In this document: piece after piece, positions 11,063 to 21,540 of the stretch
Layout of the letters: each line of letters opens with the position of its first letter
Numbering within the stretch: position 1 is the stretch's first letter
Origin: Bombyx mori
Lineage: Eukaryota > Arthropoda > Insecta > Lepidoptera > Bombycidae
Assembly (NCBI RefSeq): GCF_030269925.1
Contig: NC_085109.1
Span: 9,052,001 to 9,116,000 of the forward strand
Direction of reading: 5' to 3'
Length of the DNA stretch: 64,000 nucleotides
Position numbers and translations under genes: made by a program
Notes under the pieces: model-generated
What the model was told of the DNA's origin: nothing
Databases searched by the model: none
What the model saw: the letters and a program-made list of their open reading frames with translations, nothing else

Positions 11063-11765
11063 ATAAATCAAAATATCTACCATTATTAGCTATACATTGC
11101 TGCCATCTAATAGGAAGGTCATTTATGCCTTTGCGATAGAACTCTGGTGATCTTGACTCTACAAACTGTGTGAAAGCATTTTGCATTGCCTCCTGGGAAG
11201 AAAACTTTTTATCACGTAGAAAATTGTCCAAATTACGAAAACAATGTAGTCCGTTGGAGCAAGGTCTGACGAATACTGAGGGTGACGGATAGTCTTTAAT
11301 TGCAGTTCCTGTAGAGTTAAAACAGTTTCTCGTGCTGTATGAGGTCTCGCGTTATTATGGAGCAATAATGGTGAGGATTGATTCATGAGTCGGGGCTGTT
11401 TCACTGCCAGTTTTGCTATCATTGTTCGGGATTCGGCTCAGTAGACATCTGCCGTTATTGCTTGACCAGATCGGAGAAAGCTATAGTGAATAACACCATG
11501 CTGGGACTACCATTACCTACCATTACCTTTTTATTGGTAAGATTAGCTTTAGGACATTGTTGCGGCGTTTCACTCGAAAAATCACTTGTCAAAGGTAAAT
11601 AAAAAAAACAACTCAAAGTTGATAATCGAATGTTGCAAATTTTTTAAAAGAAGAATCTCATAAGTACCATTTAAAAAAGTTTCACTCAAACATTTCAATT
11701 CATGAAGGATCTATGTCAATTCGAAGTAGGTACCTATTACAATATTTCATACTTTAACCCCTATT
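11063..11765 (-). pseudogene. Mariner (DD34D) relic, internally deleted
   Basis: The minus strand encodes the C-terminal part of a mariner transposase: LLLHNNARPHTA near 11350, then SSDLAPTDY near 11265. After a frameshift it continues with FLRDKKFSSQEAMQ ... RSPEFYRKGINDLPIRWQQC, the usual C-terminal end. The second catalytic Asp, expected in HDNARPH, is Asn here. The spacing to the Asp of PTDY fits DD34D. Upstream (11600-11765) lies the 5' untranslated part and inverted repeat (taataggggttaaagtatga). It matches the start of the other relic at 49.57 kb. The N-terminal half of the gene is deleted. The copy is inactive. Confidence 0.8.
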
Positions 11766-12822
11766 ATTCAAGTATCGAAATATTTGTTTAGAGTGTAACT
11801 AGCAAACTCGGCCACTTCGCTGGCGGATATTTTATGAGGATTTGATCTGATCACAAAAAAAAATTACAGGATCATGCGCTAAGCCAATCTGAAGATTTCA
11901 CCCAGCTCCGTCCATTCGTTTTGAAGTCAATTAACACCGATGAACATACTTAACACCGAGTGCATCATGATGCTCATTAAGCTTTGTTGATGATAAAGAA
12001 GAAACGTTGCTGATAAAAAAAATACCAAGAATACGTTACGATTTTATAATATGTACCTAAACGTTACCTGTTGAAAATACAATTACTGGCGAAAAATGTG
12101 TTTTTTTTTTATTTACCACATCATGTCATAGCAGGAATATCAATAAGATATTTGGAAGGCTAGCTTTACATCTCATCACAATAGTAAGTACATTGGCTAA
12201 TATTATAAAGGATTTTGAACTGTTCGAACATACTAAAAAAATCCACACATTTTAATATTTGGTTGTACTCGTAGGGCCTTGATAGGCCCAATCCCTAACT
12301 GTTTAAGTCCTCAATCGAGACTTTAAATAGATAAATTTTCAAAAATCTATTTTGTTAGTGCTTAACTAAAAAATATACATAATAAATTTAGTTTCCTTTA
12401 TTTCACTGAAGCTTGCCGGTTGGTCGGTCATTGTTACAGCTTTAAACAAAAAGATATTATGTTTATGAGAAGGCCTAATAGCACTCTGAAAAATTAATTT
12501 TATTTTACTACAATGGTGACTTTATTTATTCATAAATCGTGTAACAATTGGTTAAACATTTCAAAGTCAATTTTAATGAATCAAATTTAATTTCATCGCG
12601 CAAAGCCTTTTATATTTGCTAAACTAAGTATATAGATATTTAGATTTTGACACCGCCGGTACCTGAATTGGTGCCTGAAAATACGACTACATTCCACAAA
12701 CTGGAATACAAATAGAATCTACAACTAGAAATGCCTTGACCGTCATATTCGGAAGATATATGTAGTAATCTAATTTTGTTATTAGGTTTTTCGTTTCATT
12801 TTAAAACGGACATTACGATTTT
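11766..12822. other. Gene-free stretch, nothing recognised
   Basis: AT-rich sequence with no long frame and no repeat family shared with the rest of the window. Confidence 0.4.
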
Positions 12823-12940
12823 GCGGTAGGCAGCTGCTTGGCTCTGCCCCTGGCATTGCTGAAGTCCATGGGCGACGGTAACTACTCACCATCAGGTGGG
12901 CCGTATGCTCGTCTGCCTACAAGGGTAATAAAAAAAAAAC
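12823..12940 (+). repeat. 3' end of a Jockey/CR1-like LINE
   Basis: It matches the short 3' segment that follows a reverse transcriptase C-terminus in the copy at 43.6 kb: ggcagc-gcttggctctgccc, ccatcaggtgggccgtatgc, tctgcctacaagggtaataa and an A-tail. Only the last ~115 bp are present. Confidence 0.7.
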
Positions 12941-12954
12941 ACTGAACCTAGTAA

Positions 12955-13197
12955 TTTTTTTATTGCTTAGATGGGTGAACGAGCTCACAGCCCACCTGGT
13001 GTTAACTGGATACTGGAGCCCATAGACATCTACAACGTAAATGCGCCACCCACCCTGAGATATAAGTTCTAAGGTCTCAGTATAGTTACAACGGCTGCCC
13101 CACCCTTCAAACCGAAACGCAATACTGCTTCACGGCAGAAATAGGCAGGATGGTGGTATCTACCCGCGCGGGCTCTCAAGAGGTCCTACCACCAGTA
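12955..13197 (-). repeat. Bm1 SINE, 5' truncated
   Basis: T-run and attgcttagatgggtgaacg through to aggtcctaccaccagtaa. It is a close match to the consensus formed by the other copies and lies directly left of the minisatellite. Confidence 0.88.
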
Positions 13198-13281
13198 AAA
13201 AATATGTTATTTTCTGGAATAGGCAGGCTGACGGTCAATTTAATCGTAAGTGGCCACCGTCGCTCATGAACATCAAACAAC

Positions 13282-13958
13282 AAGTACTTCAACGATATGT
13301 GTCTGATTATTAAGTCGGAAAATTACATACATAGGTACATACGTCAAAAGTTTTTACTTGTACGTAAGGAGTATTTTAATAACACAAGTACTTCAACAAT
13401 ATGTGTCTGTTTATTAAGTCGGAAAATTACATACATAGGTACATACGTCAAAAGTTTTTACTTGTACGTAAGGAGTATTTTAATAACACAAGTACTTCAA
13501 CAATATGTGTCTGTTTATTAAGTCGGAAAATTACATACATAGGTACATACGTCAAAAGTTTTTACTTGTACGTAAGGAGTATTTTAATAACACAAGTACT
13601 TCAACAATATGTGTCTGTTTATTAAGTCGGAAAATTACATACATACGTCAAAAGTTTTTACTTGTACGTCCTCTTCCTCACGTCGTTTCCTCACTGCTGA
13701 GGGTCGTGACCATTATAATTCGACATGATTTTACTCCTTGTGATGTCCCGCCAGCGCCTCCGATCATTGGCCGCCTGAAGGGCGTCGTGGAATGGGATCT
13801 CTAGTGTGGTGCGGATTTGGTCGAACCACCTTGTCGGACTGCGCCCGCGCGGTCTCTTTCCCTCGATCTTCCCTGTCACGAATAGTCTTTCTAAGCTATC
13901 CGGTGTTTTCCGAGCAATATGACCGAAGTACTTGTACGTAAGGAGTATTTTAATAACA
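13282..13958. repeat. 104-bp minisatellite, four units, interrupted by a LINE
   Basis: Unit starts (aagtacttcaac) fall at 13282, 13386, 13490 and 13594, a constant 104-bp period. Units 2 and 3 appear identical. Unit 1 has a few substitutions, and unit 4 lacks eight bases of the ataggtac segment. Unit 4 is cut at 13669 by a 259-bp insertion and resumes at 13929. The frames open across several units are a by-product of the repeat and are not annotated as genes. Confidence 0.92.
13670..13928 (-). pseudogene. 5'-truncated non-LTR retrotransposon with target-site duplication
   Basis: The minus strand encodes only the C-terminal ~79 residues of a LINE ORF2. It starts at YFGHIARKTPDSLERL, then GKIEGKRPRGRSPTRW and FHDALQAANDRRRWRDI, ending GHDPQQ and a stop at 13693-13691. 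This Cys-poor basic tail is typical of the end of several insect non-LTR reverse transcriptases. The 3' untranslated part is only 21 nt. An 11-bp duplication (tacttgtacgt) flanks the insert at 13659-13669 and 13929-13939, proving target-primed insertion into the minisatellite. There are no stops within the remaining frame, so the insertion may be fairly recent. Confidence 0.85.
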
Positions 13959-15073
13959 CAATTTTCATTTACGTACACTTTGATGTCTGAAACTATACCA
14001 GAACCGGATTGATGACGTTTTACTACTAAGGTAGTCAAAAAATAATATGTTCTCGCATTTACTTGACTCTTCATTGATATAGACGTTGTATATGAACGAA
14101 CCTATAATAAAACGACATAAAGTCGATGTTAGATACGAAGAAACTCAGAAGTCGCTTTGTCTTTTTTATGAGTGATTAATGTTCATTGCGGCAAGGGGAC
14201 GCCATGTTTGCGTATGCATATTCAAAAAAAAAAAGAAAAACACGCTTTGGCCGCTTGACGATTTTCGGTACGGACGAAGTTTGAATTAAAATAATTTTGT
14301 ACGGTTAATAGTCGCGAACAAATTTAATTGTGGGGCTTACTACAAGCAACCAGTTGTGTTTAAAAAAAAGATGTATGGTGTCGTGGGACACCGGATAGGA
14401 ACGAAGTTATTATAAAAATATTAATTTGAAGTTCTATTCGAGGTATAAAGAAAATAAAACTGGAGGTTTCGCAACAAACCACGGTCATTCGGTAACGTGC
14501 GAACTTATTGTGGTACACTTCATTCACGGTTGTTTGCATAAGAGTTAGTGTATTGCGCAAACGAACGCTCTGAGATCGTGGTCAATGAATGATAAAAAAA
14601 TATATTATTTTTTGTACGTTATTACAAAGTTAAGTCGTACACTGTGTGCATTATTAATAAAAATCTTACGTTACGGACGTTTTTTCCCGGTTAGGGCACC
14701 CCTCCGCATCGTCCCATAAAGAACTTCGTTCCAAAAATAATAGACTAAGACTGTCAGTATTCTGTAAATGACCATGACTGAATTAATTTAATATATCAAT
14801 CTATTTATTATTATTATTAAGACGTTCACAACGAACTATGGCTCTTTTTAACAGAATTCCGACTTCATCGTGTGCTCTTTTAATATTATATTACGAGTCT
14901 ATCACCGACCGAGAAATAAAGTAATATGTTCGTGGTAGCAATGCCATCTTCTTTTGTAATGTTTTTATTGTTTTTGTAACCTGACGGTGTGTAGTCACCG
15001 TCACGCTCTTTGCGAAAGCAGAGCCACAATCGTACCGCTGTCTACCGCTCCTAACTCAAATTCCTTTTTTTTT
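13959..15073. other. Gene-free stretch, nothing recognised
   Basis: AT-rich. The minus frame at 14360-14560 is unremarkable. A short GC-richer segment at 14680-14720 has no assigned role. Confidence 0.4.
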
Positions 15074-15665
15074 CTTATAGAATGAATGAGCCATCTAACC
15101 TATTTTAATACGCTTTTATTAGCTTCAGACGTATGTATGTTAATATGTAACTGAATATTTGAACATGATTTTGACCCCCTTCAAAACGGCGGATTAACTC
15201 GAAATTTGGCAAACTTATTAAGGACCGATGACAATTCAATATTTAAAAAAAAAATTATAAATTTTAAATTTAACTAAAAAATTAAAAATAAATAATATCT
15301 AAAAAAAAAACTAAAAAATATGCTTTTATAGAAAGTCCAACTAAAAAATTGAAAATAAATTTTAATAAATTTTAATTCAAAATAGTGTAAGAAAAAATGA
15401 TTTTATTGTAAAAAAGCGTGGGGTACTTTTCAGGATATTATCAAAATAACCCTTTCTAATCATATTTGTTTATAAAATATTTATAACTACTGATACCATG
15501 CACTCCACGCTTTTTTTTAACAATGAAATCATTTTTCCTTACACTATTTTTAATTTATTAAAATTTATTTTCTAGTTCTTAGTTGGTTTTTCTGTAAAAG
15601 CGTAATTTCTTAGTTTTTTTAAACTATTATTTTTTTCTTATAGAATGAATGAGCCATCTAACCTA
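15074..15665. mobile_element. Fold-back element between 29-bp direct repeats
   Basis: Identical 29-bp sequences (starting cttatagaatgaatgagcca) occupy 15074-15102 and 15637-15665. Between them, arms at about 15300-15425 and 15500-15620 are imperfect inverted repeats of each other, sharing for example agtgtaag-aaaaatgatt and aaagcgtgg in opposite sense. About 75 bp separates them. The left part begins with acgcttttattagcttcaga, also seen at 3.9 and 4.2 kb. The direct repeats look like an unusually long target-site duplication. Confidence 0.7.
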
Positions 15666-15847
15666 CTTTTAGATCTCCAAATATCCGAATTAATAGGTTA
15701 CCATCAAACTCGGCACGAGAATAAAGGAACGAAATGAAAACAATATTTTCAGTTCTCCCTACCAGCAAACGGTAGCAGAAGATGGGAAAGCTTTTTTTAG
15801 CTTTTACACTTTTTACGTACTTTTTTATATTGCCCTTGTACTGACTT

Positions 15848-15945
15848 GTGACTATTGCTTGACGAGCACACGGCCCATTTGACGGTTAGCGGTTATCGTC
15901 GCTCATAGACGTCGGCAATACCACGGAAATATATAGGCCTCTGGC
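15848..15945 (-). repeat. Jockey/CR1-like LINE 3' end, diverged
   Basis: attgcttgacgagcacacgg, cccatttgacggttagcg and cgctcatagacgtcggcaat parallel the complement of the 3' end described at 43.6 kb, with many substitutions. Confidence 0.5.
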
Positions 15946-16728
15946 TACCTCCTGGCATTTGGTAAATTTTATATTTAAATGACATGTACAGATATAATAT
16001 AATTATATAATTATTCTGTGTGTATATTTATAATAGAGCTCCACCTAAGCGTCTGATCCAATTTTTGGGTGATTTTGACGAACTTTTTGTGTGTGTTTGA
16101 GCGGTCATCGAAAAGTTTGGATTTATAACTGAACCCGGTAGGCGGCATTGCACTCGTCTGTCTAGCCGCTACCTATTTTATAGTACACGATGAATATAAA
16201 TCAATCACCTACATCTCAAAAACGTAAAGAAACACGGAACAGTAATACAGAATTCAAATATGAAATTAGTCAACAAATCATCAGAATGTTATTCTCTTGA
16301 TAAATTCGTAATTACAAAATCCGGAACACAATACGGCCCCTCTACAGCACCGCAAACACAAACAAATATAAATTATTAATTACTTCACCTTAACGGAAAC
16401 CAGACGGTACCCTTGCCTATAAATTTAGGGGGCAGATGTTAACAGACTCCTTAAATCCAAATATCTTGTTAAGCCACCCACCAAGTGTCCTCAAACCGCA
16501 AACACCCGCACTCCTTGCACACATACCTCTCGTCTAGACACTCGTTTATGTCGTAGCAATAAGATCCATTTTCCTATTATAATTTACCGGAGTTCTGCCT
16601 TTACAGCTATTGCTTACCGTTCTTCCTAATATTATATCGTATGAAGACGATCGCTAATGTTCGCTTAGTCTTGAGTACAAATGTAATTCAAACAAATCTG
16701 AACTCTATGATTTAAGCCGTTTAGGCTA
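15946..16728. other. Gene-free stretch, nothing recognised
   Basis: No convincing frame, repeat or structured RNA seen. Confidence 0.4.
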
Positions 16729-16932
16729 TTATGAAATTGTTGTGTGCTGAATATACGTCGCTGTACTGTTGAGAAGCATGTGATATGATATCAAGGCGAG
16801 ACAGAAAGAGACAGTAGAGCGCAGGCTCCTCGGCAGACGTCGCGGTTGCCATGACAACACATCGATTCGCCGCACCCCACCCCCTTTCTCCGTACAGCCT
16901 CCTCCCGTATCCAGGTCATCCGGAGGCAGCAT
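16729..16932 (-). CDS. Candidate terminal exon, unknown product
   Basis: On the minus strand a plausible acceptor (atcggtttcag at 16933/16932) is followed by an open frame of 67 codons to a stop at 16729. It opens MLPPDDLDTGGGCTEKGGG and continues with an Arg-rich stretch and then a hydrophobic stretch (about residues 41-52). The first two thirds are clearly GC-richer than the flanks. I recognise no domain. The polypyrimidine tract is weak and no AATAAA lies close downstream. A chance frame in a GC-rich patch is a serious alternative. Confidence 0.2.
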   Translation of the reverse strand: MLPPDDLDTGGGCTEKGGGVRRIDVLSWQPRRLPRSLRSTVSFCLALISYHMLLNSTATYIQHTTIS

Positions 16933-17022
16933 CTGAAACCGATGTTTGAGTTAAGATTTAATTACATTTACTACATTAGTAACTTTAAATTATCCAAACA
17001 GCTGTTACTTACAGAGTCCATC

Positions 17023-17284
17023 TTTTTTTTTATTGCTTAATTTGTTGGACGAGCTCATAGTCCACCTGGTGTTAAGTGGTTACTGGAGCCCATAGACATC
17101 TACAACGTAAATGCGCCACCCACCTTGAGATAAGTTAAGTTCTAAGATAATATAAGTTCTAAGGTCTTAAGTATAGTTACAACGGCCCCACCTTTCAAAC
17201 CGAAACGCATTACTGCTTCACGGCAGAAATAGGCAGGGTGGTGGTATCTACCCGCGCGGGCTCTCAAGAGGTCCTACCACCAGT
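17023..17284 (-). repeat. Bm1 SINE, 5' truncated, with small internal duplication
   Basis: Standard ends (T-run with attgcttaatttg; gtcctaccaccagta). Around 17130-17165 the word ataagttctaag is duplicated, lengthening the copy by about 20 bp. Confidence 0.85.
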
Positions 17285-17841
17285 ATAAAATATCTTCAGC
17301 TGTATCGCCGAAACAGTATCTTTCAGTCAATATAAGTTACCCCGCCATTATATTTAAATTTTACAGATTTAAATATAAACTGGTTAAGTATTATTAATTA
17401 TTGCAAATATGTAATATTGTTTGATATGTCGCCTAAATCATAACATCAAATCATGTCTAATTCGCCCAAAAATCACCGGAATATTAAACTTCACTGCCTA
17501 TTCAAGTTGTTTTAAAAAAAAAAACATTTAATGGTTTATGAATTAGAAATTGGTAAGTTAAGTTAAGTAAGCCTCCGATCCAATCGATTTTCTTCCAATT
17601 TGTTTTGTTGAACAGCTTTAGACAAACTTTCAAGTGTTTGCAAAAAATAATTTTGGAAACTGTCAGTCGTTTTTTTTTTCAAAATGTCAGTAATCAAACG
17701 ATGAAACAAAAGAAATAATCTTTTACATAAAATGAATCTAAATCTTGAACATCGATGATTACGGTGGAATTTCTATTGTTGGCCGAACACTACTCTGTTA
17801 ATAGTTTGTTAGTAATATTCTATATTTTGAAACTTATAGAA
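17285..17841. other. Gene-free stretch, nothing recognised
   Basis: AT-rich with homopolymer runs (A-run at 17513, T-run at 17670). Confidence 0.4.
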
Positions 17842-18259
17842 TCTATATATTAATACGTGAAGCAAAAACTTTGTATCCCTTTTTACGAAAATTGCGCGGA
17901 CGGAGGAGTATGAAATTTTCCAGACTTATAGAGAATACAGAGAAGAAGTGCACAATACTAATATTTTTTTAAAATAATACATAAAAGATACATTAAATCA
18001 ATAAAGAAAACATTACACACACTACATACCATGTATTTGACGCACACACGCATGCATACTATTTATTATCAAACTTTTGTTCTTGACGTCTGTTGTCAAA
18101 TTGAGATTAAATATTGTTTGTCTTTGTTAATATTTTTTATAGTGTATATAGTCTTGGCGAAATTTGTGATTATAGAAGTATAAAATACAATCATAATAGT
18201 GTACAAACTTACAATTTCAATTAATTATAGTCGAATTTCAACTACTGCGGGACCTCTAG
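17842..18259 (+). mobile_element. Helitron-type non-autonomous element, family A, complete
   Basis: Bounded A|TCTATATATTAATACG ... GACCTCTAG|T, that is TC at the 5' end, CTAG at the 3' end and an A/T host junction, without inverted repeats or target duplication. These are the diagnostic Helitron ends. A palindrome (agtcgaatttcaact) lies about 15 bp before the 3' end, as expected of the Helitron terminator hairpin. There is no coding capacity. The copy is about 418 bp and very similar to those at 27.0 and 31.4 kb. Confidence 0.85.
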
Positions 18260-18276
18260 TCAAATTAGATGTCAAA

Positions 18277-18575
18277 TCTATATATATAAAAATGAATTGC
18301 TGTTCGTTAGTCTCGCTAAAACTCGAGAACGGCTGGACCGATTTGGCTAATTTTGGTTTTGAATTATTTATGGAAGTCCAGAGAAGGTTTGAAAAGTAGA
18401 TAAATATGAAAATGCTCGGAATTAAATAAAAATAACAATTTTGTTTTTGCTTTGATGTGTCCCCCGTCGAACGGATTCCTTTTGTTTGTTTTAAGTTTAT
18501 TTTATACAAACGTTTAGGTTTTTTATTTCTCGATTGAGGCACTACGAAGTTATTTAAGTCTGCCGGGTCAGCTAG
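18277..18575 (+). mobile_element. Helitron-type non-autonomous element, family B
   Basis: A|TCTATATATATAAAAATG ... CGGGTCAGCTAG|T has the same TC...CTAG end rule and A/T junction as its neighbour but a different body (gctgttcgttagtctcgcta, gaacggctggaccgatttgg). Only 17 bp separate it from the preceding family A copy, in the same orientation. The overlapping short frames on both strands are not genes. Confidence 0.8.
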
Positions 18576-18727
18576 TTTGAAATAACATTCTACAAGCTAC
18601 TGTTTGTTATGACTTGTTCAAAACAGATTTTCTTTTCAAACTTATTATTTGAATATCTTGAAATAATTTCTTTAGGTACAAATAAAGTTTTATTAAGGCA
18701 TTTTTACTACTAATATTACTGGTAATT

Positions 18728-18976
18728 ACTGATGGTAGGACCTCTTGTTAGTCTGCACTGGTAGGTACCACCACCCTGCCTATTTCTGCCGTGAAGCAGT
18801 AATGCGTTTCGGTTTGAAGGGTGGGGTAGCCGTTGTAACTATACTGCGACCTTAGAACTCATATCTCAAGATAGGTGGCGCATTTACGTTGTAGATGTCT
18901 ATGGGCTCCAGTAACCGCTTAACACCAGGTGGGCTGTGAGCTCGTACACCCATCTAAGGAATAAAATAAAATAAAA
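18728..18976 (+). repeat. Bm1 SINE, 5' truncated
   Basis: Starts at actgatggtaggacctcttg and ends catctaaggaataaaataaa. Near-consensus throughout. Confidence 0.88.
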
Positions 18977-19823
18977 TCGTTAAAATATAAACGTTAGTTG
19001 TAAATTTATCTTGTCTTTCAAAACAAACGAACACACCATCTTAATGATGCTGAGTGCTTACATTCACACTTAGTAATGCCGCAGAGGTACCTAACCAAAC
19101 GCATTCATTTTTTTATTTGCATAGATAGCCAGGCGATTACTGAAGCCCAAATATCATTATCTGTACTTTTGATTTGTTTGCATCCTCAAAGTTATTCTAA
19201 AGAGTTTTCACAACTTTGAGAACAGATTTATAGAACTTATATATAAATAAAAATTCGTTAAAAAAACGTAATTTTCCCTCCGTCGGAAAAACATGTAGGT
19301 AAAACCTGATATTTCACCATTTCAAATTGCCTTCATCTCGAGCACAAAGGGAGAGCCCAAGGGCGGTATTTCCTCGAGGAGCCCTATTAAGTCCAGCCTC
19401 TTTCTTTTGTCAGCCCCTGCGCTCCGTTACGTGTCTTTGAGATAAGAATTGGGTCGACGGTTCTTTGGCACATCAAAGTTACAATTCCGGAAAAATAGGC
19501 AAATAATTTTCCTTGAAACGGGGAGCTGGGACAACTGATTTTTCAAAATGTCTGACAAAATTTCGATAAAAAACTATCAATTTAGGCTGAACGCAACTTC
19601 ATTGATGTCATTTGGGGCTAAATAAACAAAACAATGGAGTCAGAATTAATAAACTTTATTTAATGATTTACTTTAAAATTAATTAACGTTTCACAGAATT
19701 ATTGAGAGGGTCTTCGAATGATCGAAATTGGAACACAATCTTTTTTTTATTATCACCTGGAAAACAAAAAGACACTTTAAAAACTAACTATTCAGTAATC
19801 AGTTTTCTTAACTTTTTCTTTAT
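18977..19823. other. Gene-free stretch
   Basis: Mostly AT-rich. A GC-richer patch at 19325-19460 stands out, but I find no frame, repeat or splice signals that explain it. Confidence 0.4.
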
Positions 19824-20050
19824 AACCGGCTTCAAAAAAATTCACAATTCGATTGTAATTTTTTGGTTAGTACTTCAGAACTTTTCTTTAAGTAAACCGA
19901 TTTTCACGATCCTTCAATTTATAAGCTGGTGCTTCTCATGCACTTTTAAGACGATTTGACTAGTAGTTTTTGTGTTATTCTTAATAATGCATTTTTAATT
20001 GCCTTCGGCTACATTGATGATATTCTCATTTTAATTTTTTGAAGTCGGTT
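19824..20050. mobile_element. MITE with 'aaccggcttcaaaaaa' inverted ends
   Basis: The left end aaccggcttcaaaaaaatt and the right end aattttttgaagtcggtt are inverted copies of each other with one or two mismatches. The body is about 190 bp and non-coding. The flanks are T/A-rich, so a TA or TTA duplication is possible but cannot be fixed. The superfamily is not determined. Confidence 0.6.
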
Positions 20051-20090
20051 TTATTTTTTTGTATGGTAATATTTTGTATTTTTCAGCACA

Positions 20091-20235
20091 CAAACCCAAG
20101 CTTGAACATAATAATATTGTCCATTGTGTAGTGTTTGGTGACCAATATTGTAGTGTGCTGTGGGGCTTCATCGCTACATAAATACAACCCTTATGTTCCT
20201 CGTTCAATATATTGTCTTTTATTTTGTATATTTTT
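20091..20235 (+). repeat. Dispersed LTR-like fragment, copy 1
   Basis: About 140 bp (aagcttgaacataataatat ... ggggcttcatcgctacataaatacaa ... ttgtctttt) recurs at 37.54 kb with roughly 90% identity by eye. The acataaata box followed by a repeat-like downstream part resembles a promoter-carrying LTR, but I see neither internal retroviral sequence nor a second LTR. Confidence 0.5.
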
Positions 20236-20814
20236 TTAATTTTAACAAATAAAACTCATCAAAAGCCGACAAACAAGTACAGAAAAATCAATCAATTGGT
20301 CAAAAAGAGGAGTAACTCGTTCTTCATACTTTTAATTTATTTTGTTTTGTCCAGTTTTCCGCTGAACGATCTATTTTGCACTAGATTTTTTATTGATTTA
20401 TATTTGCACCTGCTTGCCCCATTGGTTACATTAAGATATTATAATTATCGTTTCAACAATAATCAACGTTTTAATTAAAATAAGGTAGATATATCCCAAA
20501 CGAAGCACGTACAATGAACTTCTGAAGCGCCAATATTAATGGTAATTGTATTGGAACAGCAATCTTCGACCACAAATTTGATGCACTGATATCCATTGCG
20601 GACCATAACAAGGAGATTAAAATAACAACAATGCTAAGGTAAACATCCTTGGTGGGAGTAATCATAAGGTTAAAAAGGCCGATGACGCATCGTCTTTTGA
20701 TTGCTCACCAGCCAGAATACTTGGACTGACCATCGCGTTAGCACCTGGAAAACAATGTTTGAATTTTGTAAGTCTAGAAGGAAGCAACAGTACGGGAGAG
20801 AGGGAACTTAACTC
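20236..20814. other. Gene-free stretch, nothing recognised
   Basis: AT-rich. The frames at 20212-20478 (plus) and 20471-20665 (minus) show no domain or exon borders. Confidence 0.4.
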
Positions 20815-21130
20815 ACCGCGCGCCGATCCGCCGCCAACGAGTCGGAGGCCGAAGTAAGGCCTTTACCCAGCTCCAGCCCCTGTAGGAGTCTCCCCCAGTG
20901 AGGGTTGGGGTCACCGGACAGGTCAAGGCCGTGCGGCGCACCGCTATACTGATATCAATAATAATGAACTACCGGCTAGCGGTACATCGCATTCCGACCC
21001 GGTAAGCTGGTTCTAGTCCAGTGAGGTTTTCCGGGCCACCAGTGGAATCGCCTAGGGTTGTCTAGCCGGTACCAAAAAGGCAGCTGTCGATTCGCCTTGA
21101 CAACTCCGCCGGCCGGGCGTCCTTCGTGTA
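20815..21130 (-). other. GC-rich block with a minus-strand splice donor; exon or retroelement fragment
   Basis: A sharply GC-rich 300-bp block stands in AT-rich DNA. On the minus strand it ends at a good donor (ggcgcgcg|gtgagttaag at about 20816), preceded by gactcgttggcggcggat. I have an unverified impression that this sequence is repeated in the Bombyx genome, which would make it the leader of a retroelement. Otherwise it could be a host 5' exon. No long frame supports coding. Confidence 0.3.
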
Positions 21131-21432
21131 AGATTTATGCAGTCGTTGTCTTAGTGAATAAAATTCTCCGAAGCACTGTTATTATTAATGCCAGTGTTAG
21201 CAACGTCCTTAAATTAGAGCCCCGTGAGCTCACCTACTCGTTCGGTGAATCTAGTATGACCTCTTGAGGTCCTTAAAATAGGCAGGAAAAAAATTAATGA
21301 ATAGAACCACTAACGCCATCTAGTTTATATTTTATTCATTAATGAGAACTTGATATTTTTTTCATCATTGATTCTAGAAAATAAAGGGAATTCCGTAGAA
21401 AATATATAAGACTTGACCGCACATGTCCATAT

Positions 21433-21500
21433 GACTGGTGCAAGGACGTCTTATGAGCTCGCACGAATAGATACCACCGCCTTGTCTATTTGTCCGTAAA
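21433..21500 (+). repeat. Bm1 SINE fragment, diverged
   Basis: actggtgcaaggacgtctta followed by ataccaccgccttgtctatt matches the part of Bm1 just after the usual breakpoint. Only about 68 bp remain, directly upstream of the full-length copy. Confidence 0.6.
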
Positions 21501-21540
21501 GGTTTGCATGAAAAAAGTCTATTTAGGTAACAACTTAAAA

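Noticed and set aside
11378..11602. 74-codon plus frame
   Set aside because: Antisense to the mariner relic; a shadow frame.
13297..13804. Overlapping 74-99 codon plus-strand frames
   Set aside because: They are copies of the 104-bp minisatellite read in two phases and run into the antisense LINE; no independent coding evidence.
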